Part shown: piece after piece, positions 1 to 7,884 of the stretch | Position numbering within the stretch: position 1 is the stretch's first letter | How the letters are laid out: each line of letters starts with the position of its first letter | NCBI GenBank assembly: GCA_028292435.1 | Contig: JAQGMI010000054.1 | Span: 1 to 55,780, forward strand | Reading direction: 5' to 3' | DNA from: Betaproteobacteria bacterium | Lineage (GTDB): Bacteria; Pseudomonadota; Gammaproteobacteria; Burkholderiales; SG8-41 | Length of the DNA: 55,780 nucleotides | Notes under the pieces: generated by a model | The model's input: the letters and a program-made list of their open reading frames with translations, nothing else | The model's database searches: none | What the model was told of the DNA's origin: nothing | Program-made: the position numbers and the translations under genes

Positions 1-424
1 CGTTCGCCGCCGATATCGCGGCCGCAGGTGCGCGATCACGGCGAGCGGCAATGGCATCGATCAACTGCTGCATGCGTTTGATGACCAGCGGCTCGAGAGA
101 AGCAAGCCGCGCGGCGCGTTCGGTGTCGTCCGAATTCAAACGCAATAATTCGTTCAGGCGCGAGGTAACGACAGGGCGCGCGTTGGCGTACGGCTCGAGA
201 TAGCGTTCATCGCCTGAAATAAGAAACCCGCGCTGGCCTGTTTCGGCATCGCTCAAGCCGGCGCGCAGTTCGACGAGCAGCCGCAGGCATTGTTCCGAGT
301 TGGCGACGAGACGGTTTGCGGTGACGAGATTGCCGAGCGTGGTGTATGACACCAATGCATTCAGCGCAAGCAGCGCAAAAGCAGCGATGAAGCCGGCAGC
401 GATCCTGGTCGTCGATGCTTCCAT
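1..424 (-). CDS. CHASE3-domain sensor protein, N-terminal part (runs off left edge)
   Basis: Reading the minus strand from the ATG at 424 gives 141 open residues to the window edge without a stop. Residues about 7-27 form one hydrophobic membrane segment. It is followed by a periplasmic helical region with the CHASE3 hallmark DAETGQRGFLISGDERYL at roughly residues 60-80. CHASE3 is an extracellular sensory domain of histidine kinases, methyl-accepting proteins and cyclic-nucleotide enzymes. The output domain lies outside the window; a histidine kinase is the likeliest because a NarL-type regulator is nearby, but this is inference. No Shine-Dalgarno sequence precedes the ATG, and an in-frame TTG lies two codons upstream. 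The leader contains a terminator-like hairpin (449-470). Confidence 0.85.
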   Translation of the reverse strand, partial: MEASTTRIAAGFIAAFALLALNALVSYTTLGNLVTANRLVANSEQCLRLLVELRAGLSDAETGQRGFLISGDERYLEPYANARPVVTSRLNELLRLNSDDTERAARLASLEPLVIKRMQQLIDAIAARRDRAPAAAISAAN

Positions 425-441
425 CAGCAATAAAAGTCCAC

Positions 442-470
442 AAAAAAACCGCGCGTCAATCGAAGCGCGG
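442..470 (-). terminator. Terminator-like hairpin in the leader of the CHASE3 gene (possible attenuator)
   Basis: On the minus strand, CCGCGC (470-465) pairs with GCGCGG (454-449) across a 10-nt loop, and seven T follow directly (448-442). This is the form of an intrinsic terminator, yet it sits only 18 nt before the sensor start codon and after the predicted promoter. The upstream gene already has its own terminator at 737-763, so attenuation of the sensor gene is a reasonable reading. Only the sequence form is observed; function is inferred. Confidence 0.55.
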
Positions 471-506
471 CGATTTGCTGTTCACGATGCGGTAAATGCG
501 ACACGC

Positions 507-532
507 ATATTACACCAGTGTGACTTATGTCA
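507..532 (-). promoter_or_regulatory. Promoter/operator of the CHASE3 sensor gene
   Basis: On the minus strand a 14-nt element TGACATAAGTCACA (532-519) contains the palindrome GTGAC-N4-GTCAC when one flanking base is included. It is followed by 6 nt and then TAATAT (512-507), a good -10 box. RTGACA within the palindrome would act as a -35-like element with a 15-nt spacer. The same order and spacing occur before the symporter gene (2468-2493). The half-sites also resemble TGTGA-N6-TCACA sites of CRP/FNR-type regulators, so the binding protein is not determined. Confidence 0.55.
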
Positions 533-736
533 CCCTTTTACCCGTGCAACAAAGCAGCGTGCGGGTCTACGCTAGATTAAAGCTGAGTCCAGCATAAACG
601 CCTGAAAACGCGGGTATTTTTGCGAAAACCCGAAGCGGGCAGTCAAGGCGTCGCCGCGCATAGAACGCCTGGCGAACCGACCCTCGCGCCAAGTAAGGTT
701 AAAACGAAAGGCGTGGCACAGAAAAAGGTTGGCCAC

Positions 737-763
737 AAAAAAACGCCCGGCATGTGCCGGGCG
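737..763 (-). terminator. Intrinsic terminator of the symporter gene
   Basis: CGCCCGGCA (minus strand, 763-755) pairs perfectly with TGCCGGGCG (752-744) around a 2-nt centre (possibly opened to 4 nt), and seven T follow at 743-737. It starts 25 nt after the symporter stop codon. Confidence 0.85.
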
Positions 764-787
764 AAATTTTGATTATTGACGGACGGG

Positions 788-2404
788 TCAGAGGTCGACG
801 CGGACCTTATGGTCCTTGGTCTCTTTCAAAAATAACGTCCCAACGACCAGGGTGATGCCCGCCACGACAATTGGATACCAGAGCCCGTAATAGATATCGC
901 CCGATGCCGCCACCATCGCCGTTGCGAGCAGCGGCAACATGCCGCCAAACCAGCCGTTGCCGATGTGATATGGCAACGACATGGATGTGTAGCGGATGCG
1001 CGCAGGGAACAATTCGACGAGGAAAGCCGCGATCGGTCCATAAACCATCGTCACGTAAACGACCATGATGACCAGTATCAGCTCGGTCATGAACCAGTTG
1101 ACCTGCGCTTTGTCAGCGGATGCGGGGAAACCCGCCGCTTTCAACGTTTCGCCATAGACCTTGGCGTCAAAACCTTTGAGCTCGGTATCGCCTATCTTGG
1201 TGACGATCGTATCCGACGACGACGCAGGCAGGTCAGTCGACTTGAACGATATGCCCTGTTTGGTCAGGAAGTCTTTCGCCTTGTCGCAATCACTGAACTT
1301 CGACCACGGGCCGACAAAAATGTGGAAGTTGCAGTCCTTGGCCGCGACCGTGATCGGAGTCTTCGCCGTCGCCGCTTCGAGCTGCGGGTTCACATAGTGC
1401 GTGAGTGCCTTGAACAGCGGAAAGTAAGTGAGTATCGCCAGCAGGCAACCCGCCATGATGATATTTTTCCGGCCGATGCGGTCCGAAAGCCAGCCGAAGA
1501 AAACGAAGAGCGGCGTGCCGATCACGAGGGAAATGGCGATGAGAATGTACGCACTCTGGAAATCGAGCTTGAGCGTGATGATCAGGAAGAAAAGTGCGTA
1601 GAACTGACCGGTGTACCACACGACGCCCTGACCCGCCGTGGCGCCGACCAGCGCGAGCAGTACTATCTTGCCGTTGCTCCAGTTAGCGAAGCTTTCGGTG
1701 AGCGGCGCTTTCGATGTCTTGCCTTCGCTTTTGATTTTCTCGAAGACCGGTGACTCGTTCAACTTTAACCGAATGTAGACCGAGAAGACCAGCAGGATCA
1801 ACGATACGAGGAACGGCACGCGCCAGCCCCATTGCGCGAAGTCCTTGGCATCCATGCCGACGCGGCAGCCAAGAATGACCATCAGCGCGAGGAAGAAGCC
1901 CAATGTTGCCGTGGTCTGAATAAAGCTTGTGTCGTATCCGCGCCGGTTTTCTGCCGCGTGCTCCGCGACATACGTCGCTGCGCCGCCGTATTCACCGCCC
2001 AGCGCCAAGCCTTGTATCAGGCGCAGCGTGACGAGCAAAATCGGCGCTAACCAGCCAATTGACTCATAGGTTGGCAACAAGCCGACGGCGAACGTCGCAG
2101 CGCCCATGCAAACGATGGTGACCAGAAATGTGTATTTGCGCCCGACGATGTCGCCGACGCGGCCGAACACGAGTGCGCCAAACGGACGCACGAGAAAGCC
2201 GGCTGCATAAGTCGCGAACGCGGACAACAGCGCCGCGGTGTCGTTTCCCTTCGGGAAAAACAGCGCCGCGAAAAATGGCGCGAGCGTCGCATACAAATAA
2301 AAATCGTACCATTCGAATACGGTACCCAGCGAAGACGCGAATATGACGCGCTTCTCTTCCGGTTTTAAATCGCTGGCGGTTGCGGCTCCGGCATTTGCGT
2401 TCAT
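788..2404 (-). CDS. MFS transporter, metabolite:H+ symporter (MHS/ProP-like) family
   Basis: A 538-residue inner-membrane secondary transporter. The MHS signature is clear: FEWYDFYLYATLAP in the first helix, GRVGDIVGRKYTF in the loop between helices 2 and 3, RLIQGLALGGEYGGAATYVAE in helices 4-5, and a second WLSDRIGRKN loop near residue 310. Relatives import proline/betaine, citrate, shikimate or dicarboxylates; the substrate here cannot be assigned. It is longer than the usual ~430-residue family member because of an extra hydrophilic stretch of about 90 residues (roughly 340-430) containing two Cys, before the FPARIRYTSMSLPYHIGNG region. AAAGGAGGAAG lies just before the ATG. The promoter resembles that of the CHASE3 sensor gene, which suggests joint control. 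Confidence 0.9.
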   Translation of the reverse strand: MNANAGAATASDLKPEEKRVIFASSLGTVFEWYDFYLYATLAPFFAALFFPKGNDTAALLSAFATYAAGFLVRPFGALVFGRVGDIVGRKYTFLVTIVCMGAATFAVGLLPTYESIGWLAPILLVTLRLIQGLALGGEYGGAATYVAEHAAENRRGYDTSFIQTTATLGFFLALMVILGCRVGMDAKDFAQWGWRVPFLVSLILLVFSVYIRLKLNESPVFEKIKSEGKTSKAPLTESFANWSNGKIVLLALVGATAGQGVVWYTGQFYALFFLIITLKLDFQSAYILIAISLVIGTPLFVFFGWLSDRIGRKNIIMAGCLLAILTYFPLFKALTHYVNPQLEAATAKTPITVAAKDCNFHIFVGPWSKFSDCDKAKDFLTKQGISFKSTDLPASSSDTIVTKIGDTELKGFDAKVYGETLKAAGFPASADKAQVNWFMTELILVIMVVYVTMVYGPIAAFLVELFPARIRYTSMSLPYHIGNGWFGGMLPLLATAMVAASGDIYYGLWYPIVVAGITLVVGTLFLKETKDHKVRVDL

Positions 2405-2467
2405 CGACTTCCTCCTTTGGTGTGCGGTGACGATATGACGCCCGCCATAAAGATGCGGCTTATTTAT

Positions 2468-2493
2468 TATTTAATCGGATGTGACAAATGTCA
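2468..2493 (-). promoter_or_regulatory. Promoter/operator of the MFS symporter gene
   Basis: On the minus strand the 14-nt element TGACATTTGTCACA (2493-2480) is followed by 6 nt and TAAATA (2473-2468). It differs from the element before the CHASE3 gene in two central bases only, and the distance to the -10 box is identical. The element overlaps the expected -35 region, so a bound regulator would directly affect RNA polymerase. Confidence 0.55.
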
Positions 2494-2649
2494 TACCCAA
2501 CGCTCTCTATGTGCGCTTGACGATAGCCGTCGCCGTGCCCGTACAGCTATTAGGGATAACCCTGAGAGACCGCTCTAATACCGTGATTTCGCGCCGTTTT
2601 CGTAAGCATTGAGTAAGAATAAAGCGCGCGCCGGGCGACGTCGGCGAGG

Positions 2650-3279
2650 CTAGCGCAGATGAGCGAAAGTCTCGGTTTGCAGTGCCAGCCGAACCAGCGC
2701 GGCGACCGAATCGACGCCCGCTTTTTGCATGACTCGCGCGCGGTGCGCTTCGACGGTTTTAATGCTGATGCACAATTCGTCAGCAATGGTCTTGTTCATT
2801 TTGCCGGCGATGACGAACCGCATGATCTCCAGCTCGCGCGAGGTCAGTTTGTCGAGAGACGCGGCGACTGCAAGTTTTTTCTCATGCTCGCGCCGGCGCA
2901 GCCGTTCAACCTTCAGCGCCTTCTCAATCGCCGCGAGTAGCACATCCGCGCCAACCGGTTTTTCCAGATAGTCGGCCGCGCCTCCTCGCATGGCGGCGAC
3001 GGCGGACGCCACGCTCGCGTGCGAGGTGACGAAGATAAGCGGGAAATCGGGCGCGCGCCGCTTGAGTTCCTTCTGAAACGCGAGACCGCTCATGCCATTG
3101 AGGTGAATTTCGGAGACCACGCAACCCGGCTGCTTGATATTCCGGCATGCGAGCATGCATTCGGCGTCAGCCTGAAAGATGACGCGATATCCCGCCGCCG
3201 CAAGCGATTCATGTGCCGCTTCGAAAAAGGGGCCGTCGTCACCGACGATATAAATGGCGGCTTCGACGTGGTCGTTCAT
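2650..3279 (-). CDS. Atypical NarL/FixJ-family response regulator
   Basis: A protein of about 209 residues: receiver domain (about 8-120) and LuxR-type helix-turn-helix (about 140-205, LTSRELEIMRFVIAGKMNKT and SIKTVEAHR). Aligned with FixJ, the receiver has Thr85 and Lys107 (LEKP) in place, but the phosphoacceptor Asp of VTDxRMPxMSG is Glu57 (VSEIHLNGMSG) and the first acidic-pocket Asp is Gly13 (IVGDDG). Asp-to-Glu changes at this site can mimic phosphorylation in some regulators, so it may be permanently active or controlled otherwise. A GTG one codon upstream (3282) is an alternative start. It begins about 4 nt after the upstream hydrolase gene, so the two are probably co-transcribed. The CHASE3 sensor at 1-424 is a possible partner, though the altered receiver argues against standard phosphotransfer. 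Confidence 0.88.
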   Translation of the reverse strand: MNDHVEAAIYIVGDDGPFFEAAHESLAAAGYRVIFQADAECMLACRNIKQPGCVVSEIHLNGMSGLAFQKELKRRAPDFPLIFVTSHASVASAVAAMRGGAADYLEKPVGADVLLAAIEKALKVERLRRREHEKKLAVAASLDKLTSRELEIMRFVIAGKMNKTIADELCISIKTVEAHRARVMQKAGVDSVAALVRLALQTETFAHLR

Positions 3280-3283
3280 CACG

Positions 3284-4030
3284 TCAGTTGCTTTGCGGCC
3301 GGCGGTCTAAAAACTGGCGCACTTGTTTGACGAGTTCGGTTTCGCTGCCCGCGAAATAATGATCGGTGCCCGCGACTTCGATTTGCGCCGAGCCTTTCAG
3401 CTTGCGCAGTACCGCGGCTCGCGCCTCGGCTTTCTGGCGAATCGGCGCAAAATCGCGCTCGGCGTAGAGATCGAAGATCGGCAAATGCAATTTGGCCGGC
3501 TCGGCAAATTCTCCATTGCTGATGCCGATGGACACCCAGGCAGCGATGCCCGGCGTTGCGCTCTGCGTCAGGAAATAGTTGGCCATGCGCGCGCCCATGC
3601 TGTGCGCGACCAGGGTGATTTGCTGATCTCCCTTACTGCGCAAAAAGCCGACCGCGGCCGCAATCCTTTCAGCAGCGTCCGGAAACAGCGCAGGATATTC
3701 TTCGCCGAGGCCGCTCGCCGCGAGTACCGGCATCTGCACGGATAATGTCGTGTAACCCGTGTCTGCGAGCCCGCTGCGCAGCGCGCCGATCAGTGCCCAG
3801 TCGGGATGCACGCCCATACCATGGACGACGATGACCGCGCCCCGGGATTTGGGCGCTTCCGTGTAAAGCGCGAGGAATTTGTGGCCGCTTTTTTGCTCGA
3901 GGTATACCGCGTCGCCGACGACCAGCGCCGGCGTAATCTCGGCGGCCCAGCGCTCTTCGCGTGCGTAGTCAGGCGCAGCCTGAACGACGCTTGAAATCAA
4001 CAAACACAGCAGCAGCAGCGAGGTACGCAC
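3284..4030 (-). CDS. DUF3530-like alpha/beta-hydrolase, exported
   Basis: From the GTG at 4030, which has AAGGGGA a few bases upstream, the product is about 248 residues with a signal peptide (VRTSLLLLCLLISSVVQAAP, cleavage likely after QA). The fold is alpha/beta hydrolase: GAVIVVHGMGVHPDW after strand 3, the nucleophile elbow AHSMGAR (GxSxG-like with Ala first), Asp in DLYAERDF and His in GTDHYF near the C terminus. It resembles the DUF3530 family of periplasmic proteins with unknown substrate. The open frame extends upstream to 4084, but those residues look non-coding. Confidence 0.78.
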   Translation of the reverse strand: MRTSLLLLCLLISSVVQAAPDYAREERWAAEITPALVVGDAVYLEQKSGHKFLALYTEAPKSRGAVIVVHGMGVHPDWALIGALRSGLADTGYTTLSVQMPVLAASGLGEEYPALFPDAAERIAAAVGFLRSKGDQQITLVAHSMGARMANYFLTQSATPGIAAWVSIGISNGEFAEPAKLHLPIFDLYAERDFAPIRQKAEARAAVLRKLKGSAQIEVAGTDHYFAGSETELVKQVRQFLDRRPQSN

Positions 4031-4112
4031 AGAATCCCCTTCAATGCCCGTCCGGCGATTATAAGGGCTGAATCGCCGCCTCAATCAGTGGAGAAACGCG
4101 GCCTCGGGGCGG

Positions 4113-4889
4113 TCAGCGCCCTTCGAAACGTGGTTTTTGTTTTGCCAGGAACGCGGCCACGCCGGTTTGATAATCGGCCGTGTCGAAGCACGCGTAACCT
4201 TCGTCCCAAACGGCGGGAGGAACCTGCGCCGTGACCGACAATCGCTCGATGTATTGCTTGTGCCAGCGCGCGACCAGCGGCGCGCCGGCCGCGATGCGCG
4301 CTGCAAGGGCATAAACTTCGCGTTCGACCTCGGCATCGGCGACAACCCGATTAACCAGCCGCTTGTGCAGCGCTTCGGACGCGTCGAACACGCGACCTTC
4401 AAGCAAAATCTCAAGCGCCACCGCGCGACCGACAAGTGCGAGCATACCTTGCAGTTCGCCATAGCCCATCGTGAGCCCGAGATTTTTGATCGGCACGCCG
4501 AACCGGCTTGAAGCGCCGCAGATGCGCAGGTCGCACATCGCCGCAATCTCGAGTCCGCCGCCGACGCACGCGCCCTGGATCATCGCAACGACCGGATGGC
4601 GGCAATGGGCAACCGCCTGCATCGTTGCGTGGATGAGTTCGCCATAGCCGCGTGCTTGTTTCGCATTCGCACGCTCGGTCGCGAATTCCGCGATGTCGGC
4701 TCCCGCAGCGAACGCTTTTTCGCCGGCACCGCGCAGCACGACGCAGCGCAGATTGTCATCGGCGGAAAGCGTTCGCATCGTATCGCCGAGCGCCTGCCAC
4801 ATCGGTTTATTCAGCGCGTTCAACCGCGCCGGATTGTTGAGCCTGACGGTCGCGATAACGCCGTCGCGCGATAAAAGCACCGGTGTCAT
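4113..4889 (-). CDS. Enoyl-CoA hydratase/isomerase (crotonase) family protein
   Basis: 258 residues, normal crotonase length. The oxyanion-hole segments AAGADI (61-66) and CVGGGLE (108-114) are present, and Glu114 matches the first catalytic Glu of enoyl-CoA hydratase. The second catalytic Glu, in FGQPEIxLG of rat mitochondrial hydratase, is Ile134 here (FGVPIKNLG). A plain hydratase reaction is therefore doubtful; isomerase, hydrolase or other CoA-ester chemistry is possible. The same change is found in the paralog at 24911. It starts 10 nt after a Bug-protein gene, which suggests CoA-dependent breakdown of an imported acid. Confidence 0.88.
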   Translation of the reverse strand: MTPVLLSRDGVIATVRLNNPARLNALNKPMWQALGDTMRTLSADDNLRCVVLRGAGEKAFAAGADIAEFATERANAKQARGYGELIHATMQAVAHCRHPVVAMIQGACVGGGLEIAAMCDLRICGASSRFGVPIKNLGLTMGYGELQGMLALVGRAVALEILLEGRVFDASEALHKRLVNRVVADAEVEREVYALAARIAAGAPLVARWHKQYIERLSVTAQVPPAVWDEGYACFDTADYQTGVAAFLAKQKPRFEGR

Positions 4890-4899
4890 GCTCGCTCGA

Positions 4900-5868
4900 T
4901 CAGTCTAAGCGGATGCTGGCGGCTTTGACGATGCGCGCGTATTTTTCCGTTTCGGTGCGGATATAAGCGGCGAACTCTTCGGGTGTATTGCCAACGGTTT
5001 CGGCGCCGACACCCGCAATTTTTTCTTTCACGTCGGGCTGGCGAATCGCTTTGATCATTTCGCCATTCAGCCGGGCGATGATGTCCTTGCTGACACCGGA
5101 GGGCGCGACGATACCCCACCACGTGCTCATGTCGAAACCGGGCACGCCCGCTTCCTCGATGGTCGGCATGTCGGGCAACAATGAAAAACGCTTCGCCGAT
5201 GTCACCGCGAGCGCGCGCAGCTTGCCCTGCCGAACATGATTGATGACCGGCGGCACCGAATCGAAATCCATATGTACGTGACCCGCGATCAAGTCGACGA
5301 TCGACTGCCCGCTGCCCTTGTACGGCACGTGCAGGATGTCGACGCGCGCCTGCAATTTGAACAACTCGCCGGCAAGATGCTGCACCGTGCCGGCGCCGGG
5401 TGACGCGTATTGGAGCTGGCCGGGCCGCGATCTCGCGAGCGCGATGAGCTCCTTCACATTTTTGGCCGGCACCGATGGATGCACGACGAGCAGGTTAGGG
5501 CCGATGGCCGATAGCGATACCGGCGCAAAATCTTTTTGCGCATCGTACGGCAGCTTGGAAACGAGCGACGGCAGGATCGAAATGGCGGCGATGTGCGCCA
5601 TCATGATCGTATATCCGTCGGGTGCGGCTTTCGACACGAGTTCGGCCGCAAGCTGCCCGCTCGCGCCGCCGCGATTGTCGGCGATTACCTGTTGGCCAAG
5701 CGCCTCGCCGAGCTTTTGCGCGACGATGCGGCCGACGATGTCGGTGCCGCCGCCCGGCGGAAAACCGATCAGCATGCGAATCGGTTTAGTCGGATAGGCC
5801 TGCGCCGATACAGTCCCTGCGGCGCAGCACATGCACAGGGCAATAATCAGAGGCGAACTTAATTTCAT
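4900..5868 (-). CDS. Bug/TctC-family periplasmic substrate-binding protein (A)
   Basis: 322 residues from the ATG at 5868 (GGGAGA upstream), with signal peptide MKLSSPLIIALCMCCAAG ending near VSAQA. After cleavage comes the family start YPTKPIRMLIGFPPGGGTDIV, then DNRGGASG, APDGYT, LPYDAQKDFAPV, HVPYKGSGQSIVDLIAGHV and PTIEEAGVPGFD, covering the whole two-lobed fold. Bug proteins bind carboxylates, amides or aromatic acids in the periplasm, and some pass ligand to TctAB membrane proteins. No tctA or tctB is visible here. It is closest in this window to Bug protein B, its direct neighbour, which points to tandem duplication. The open frame upstream of 5868 is non-coding. Confidence 0.93.
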   Translation of the reverse strand: MKLSSPLIIALCMCCAAGTVSAQAYPTKPIRMLIGFPPGGGTDIVGRIVAQKLGEALGQQVIADNRGGASGQLAAELVSKAAPDGYTIMMAHIAAISILPSLVSKLPYDAQKDFAPVSLSAIGPNLLVVHPSVPAKNVKELIALARSRPGQLQYASPGAGTVQHLAGELFKLQARVDILHVPYKGSGQSIVDLIAGHVHMDFDSVPPVINHVRQGKLRALAVTSAKRFSLLPDMPTIEEAGVPGFDMSTWWGIVAPSGVSKDIIARLNGEMIKAIRQPDVKEKIAGVGAETVGNTPEEFAAYIRTETEKYARIVKAASIRLD

Positions 5869-5902
5869 GCGGGTTCTCCCGATAACGGTGGCGGCGGCGG
5901 CG

Positions 5903-6871
5903 TCAGTCGAGCTGAACGTTCGCCGCTTTGACCAGTTTCGTATATTTCGCGATTTCGGTTTTGACGAAAGTATCGAACGATTCAGGTGTGCCTCCGCTGA
6001 TTTCGGTGCCCACTTCGACGAGCCGCTTGCGCACGCCCGGGTCCTGCAATGCTTTATTGATGTCCGCATTGACCTTGGTAATGATGTCTCGCGGCACATT
6101 CGCCGGCGCAACAATTCCATACCAGTTCGTCATTTCAAAACCTTTGAGGCCGGTTTCCTCGAGCGTGGGAATGTCCGCGAGTTGTGAAGCGCGTTTCGGC
6201 GTCGTGACCGCCAGCGCGCGCAGGCGTCCGCTGCGGATGTGATCGATGACCGGCGGCATGGTGTCGAAGTTCATTTGCACCTGGCCGGCGACCAGATCGA
6301 CGATCGCCTGGCCGCTGCCTTTGTACGGCACATGGATAATTTTGACACCGGTCAGCGTCATGAACATCTCGAGTGCAAGGTGCTGGGTGCTGCCGGTGCC
6401 CGAAGACGCGCACGTCAACTGGCCGGGCCGCGCCTTGGCGAGCGCGATCACATCTTTGACTGATCTGGTCGGCAGCGAAGGATGCACGGTGAGCACATTC
6501 GGCACGTAGCCGATGTAGGTAATCGAGGCAAAATCCTTGACCGCGTCGTACGGCAATTTTTTGAACAGCGTCGGCGCAATGGCGTTTGAATTAACGTGGC
6601 CCATCAGGAGCGTATACCCGTCGGGCGCGGCTTTCGAGACAAAGTCCGCGGCGATCGTGCCGGTCGCGCCGGCGCGGTTTTCGACGATGACTTGCTGGCC
6701 CCACCACTCCGACAATTTCTGGCCGACGACGCGCGCCACGATATCGGTGCCGCCGCCGGGCGCGAAGCCGACCAGCAACCGTATGGGCTTGGTCGGATAC
6801 TGCTGCGCGGATGCGCCGGCGGCGAGCATTGCTGAAAGGCCGGCGACCAGGCTGGCGAATATTATTTTCAT
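5903..6871 (-). CDS. Bug/TctC-family periplasmic substrate-binding protein (B)
   Basis: 322 residues from the ATG at 6871, with GGAGAA upstream and a signal peptide ending at AGASAQ. Key blocks are QYPTKPIRLLVGFAPGGGTD, ENRAGATG, LPYDAVKDFAS, HVPYKGSGQAIVDLVAGQ and IPTLEETGLKGFE. It is the same length as Bug A and shares most motif residues with it (by-eye comparison). The gap to Bug A is 34 nt. The ligand cannot be predicted, but binding-loop differences from A (for example GHVNSNAIAPT against AHIAAISILPS) suggest different ligands. Confidence 0.93.
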   Translation of the reverse strand: MKIIFASLVAGLSAMLAAGASAQQYPTKPIRLLVGFAPGGGTDIVARVVGQKLSEWWGQQVIVENRAGATGTIAADFVSKAAPDGYTLLMGHVNSNAIAPTLFKKLPYDAVKDFASITYIGYVPNVLTVHPSLPTRSVKDVIALAKARPGQLTCASSGTGSTQHLALEMFMTLTGVKIIHVPYKGSGQAIVDLVAGQVQMNFDTMPPVIDHIRSGRLRALAVTTPKRASQLADIPTLEETGLKGFEMTNWYGIVAPANVPRDIITKVNADINKALQDPGVRKRLVEVGTEISGGTPESFDTFVKTEIAKYTKLVKAANVQLD

Positions 6872-6909
6872 GCAGTTCTCCTTGGCTAAAACGGGTAAAT
6901 CGGATTGCT

Positions 6910-7884
6910 TCAATCGGCGCGTATCGCAGCTGTTTTTATGACTTTCGACCATTTGTCGAGTTCTTCCTGGATGAAACCCGAAAATTCCCGCGGCGTGTTG
7001 GCGACGATTTCGCTGCCCTGACCACCGATCTGACTTTTGGCTTCGGGCGATTGCAATGCTTTGACGATCTCGGCGTGCAATCGCCGCATCACAGGCTGCG
7101 GCGTGCCAGCGATCGTCACGATGCCCTGCCACGAACTTGCTTCGTATCCGGCATAGCCGGATTCGGCAATCGTTGGCAGCTCCGGCATCGCCGCCGAGCG
7201 CTTGGCGGTGGTCACCGCGATCGCGCGCAGGCGGCCCGCTTTGATCTGCGGCACGGCCGGCAGGATATTGTTGAACATTACGAGGACCTGGCCGGCAACG
7301 AGTTCGATGGTGGCGGGCCCCGAACCTCTATACGGCACGTGCACCATGTCGATGCCGGCTTTCGATTTGAACAACTCGGTGGCGAGATGCAGGCCGCTGC
7401 CGGTTCCGCTCGACGCATAGGTGAGCGTGCCCGGGCGCGCTCTGGCGAGCGCCACCAGTTCCTTCACCGACTGCGCCTGCACCGACGGGTGAACAACCAG
7501 CACGTACGGCGAAGTCGAGATCAGCGTGACCGGCGCAAAGTCCTTGAGCACATCGTAGTTGGGTTTGTTCGGCATCGACGGCAGCACGGCGAGCGTGCTG
7601 ATCGAGCCGAGCAGCAGTGTGTAGCCGTCCGCAGGCGCCTTGACCGAAATCTCAAAGCCAATGGCGCCCGCAGCGCCCGGCCGGTTATCAACAACCACCG
7701 GCTGGCCGAACGCATCGGAAATTTTTTGCGCGATGAGGCGCGCCTGAATGTCGTTTTGCCCGCCCGCGCCTTGCGGCACGATCAGTCGCACGGGCTTGAG
7801 CGGAAAATGCCCGTCGACCACCGCCGCGTGCGCCGTGGTGATACCGACGCAACAGCCCGCGACCAAGAGCGACGACAGATTCAT
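6910..7884 (-). CDS. Bug/TctC-family periplasmic substrate-binding protein (C)
   Basis: 324 residues with signal peptide MNLSSLLVAGCCVGITTAHA. The first ligand loop is divergent: VPQGAGGQNDIQ replaces the usual FxPGGGTDIV of proteins A and B, though the acidic residue is kept. Downstream blocks DNRPGAAG, HVPYRGSGPATIELVAGQV and PTIAESGYAGYEA are typical. The ATG overlaps the stop of the TIM-barrel gene by 4 bases (ATGA), so translation of the two is probably coupled. That pairing suggests this protein captures the substrate of the isomerase-like enzyme or a precursor of it. Confidence 0.92.
   Translation of the reverse strand: MNLSSLLVAGCCVGITTAHAAVVDGHFPLKPVRLIVPQGAGGQNDIQARLIAQKISDAFGQPVVVDNRPGAAGAIGFEISVKAPADGYTLLLGSISTLAVLPSMPNKPNYDVLKDFAPVTLISTSPYVLVVHPSVQAQSVKELVALARARPGTLTYASSGTGSGLHLATELFKSKAGIDMVHVPYRGSGPATIELVAGQVLVMFNNILPAVPQIKAGRLRAIAVTTAKRSAAMPELPTIAESGYAGYEASSWQGIVTIAGTPQPVMRRLHAEIVKALQSPEAKSQIGGQGSEIVANTPREFSGFIQEELDKWSKVIKTAAIRAD

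Larger units (their letters stand above)
425..787. other. Intergenic region between symporter gene and CHASE3 sensor gene
   Basis: This 363-base gap holds no credible gene. From the symporter side it contains the symporter terminator (737-763), an imperfect A/T-rich hairpin at about 611-632, the palindromic operator with -10 box of the sensor gene (507-532) and a terminator-like hairpin in the sensor leader (442-470). Short open frames here lack coding character. Confidence 0.7.

Noticed and set aside
965..1753. Plus-strand open frame of 262 residues opposite the symporter gene
   Set aside because: Arg/Glu-rich translation with no family resemblance; lies fully antisense to a clear transporter gene in GC-rich DNA where such frames are common.
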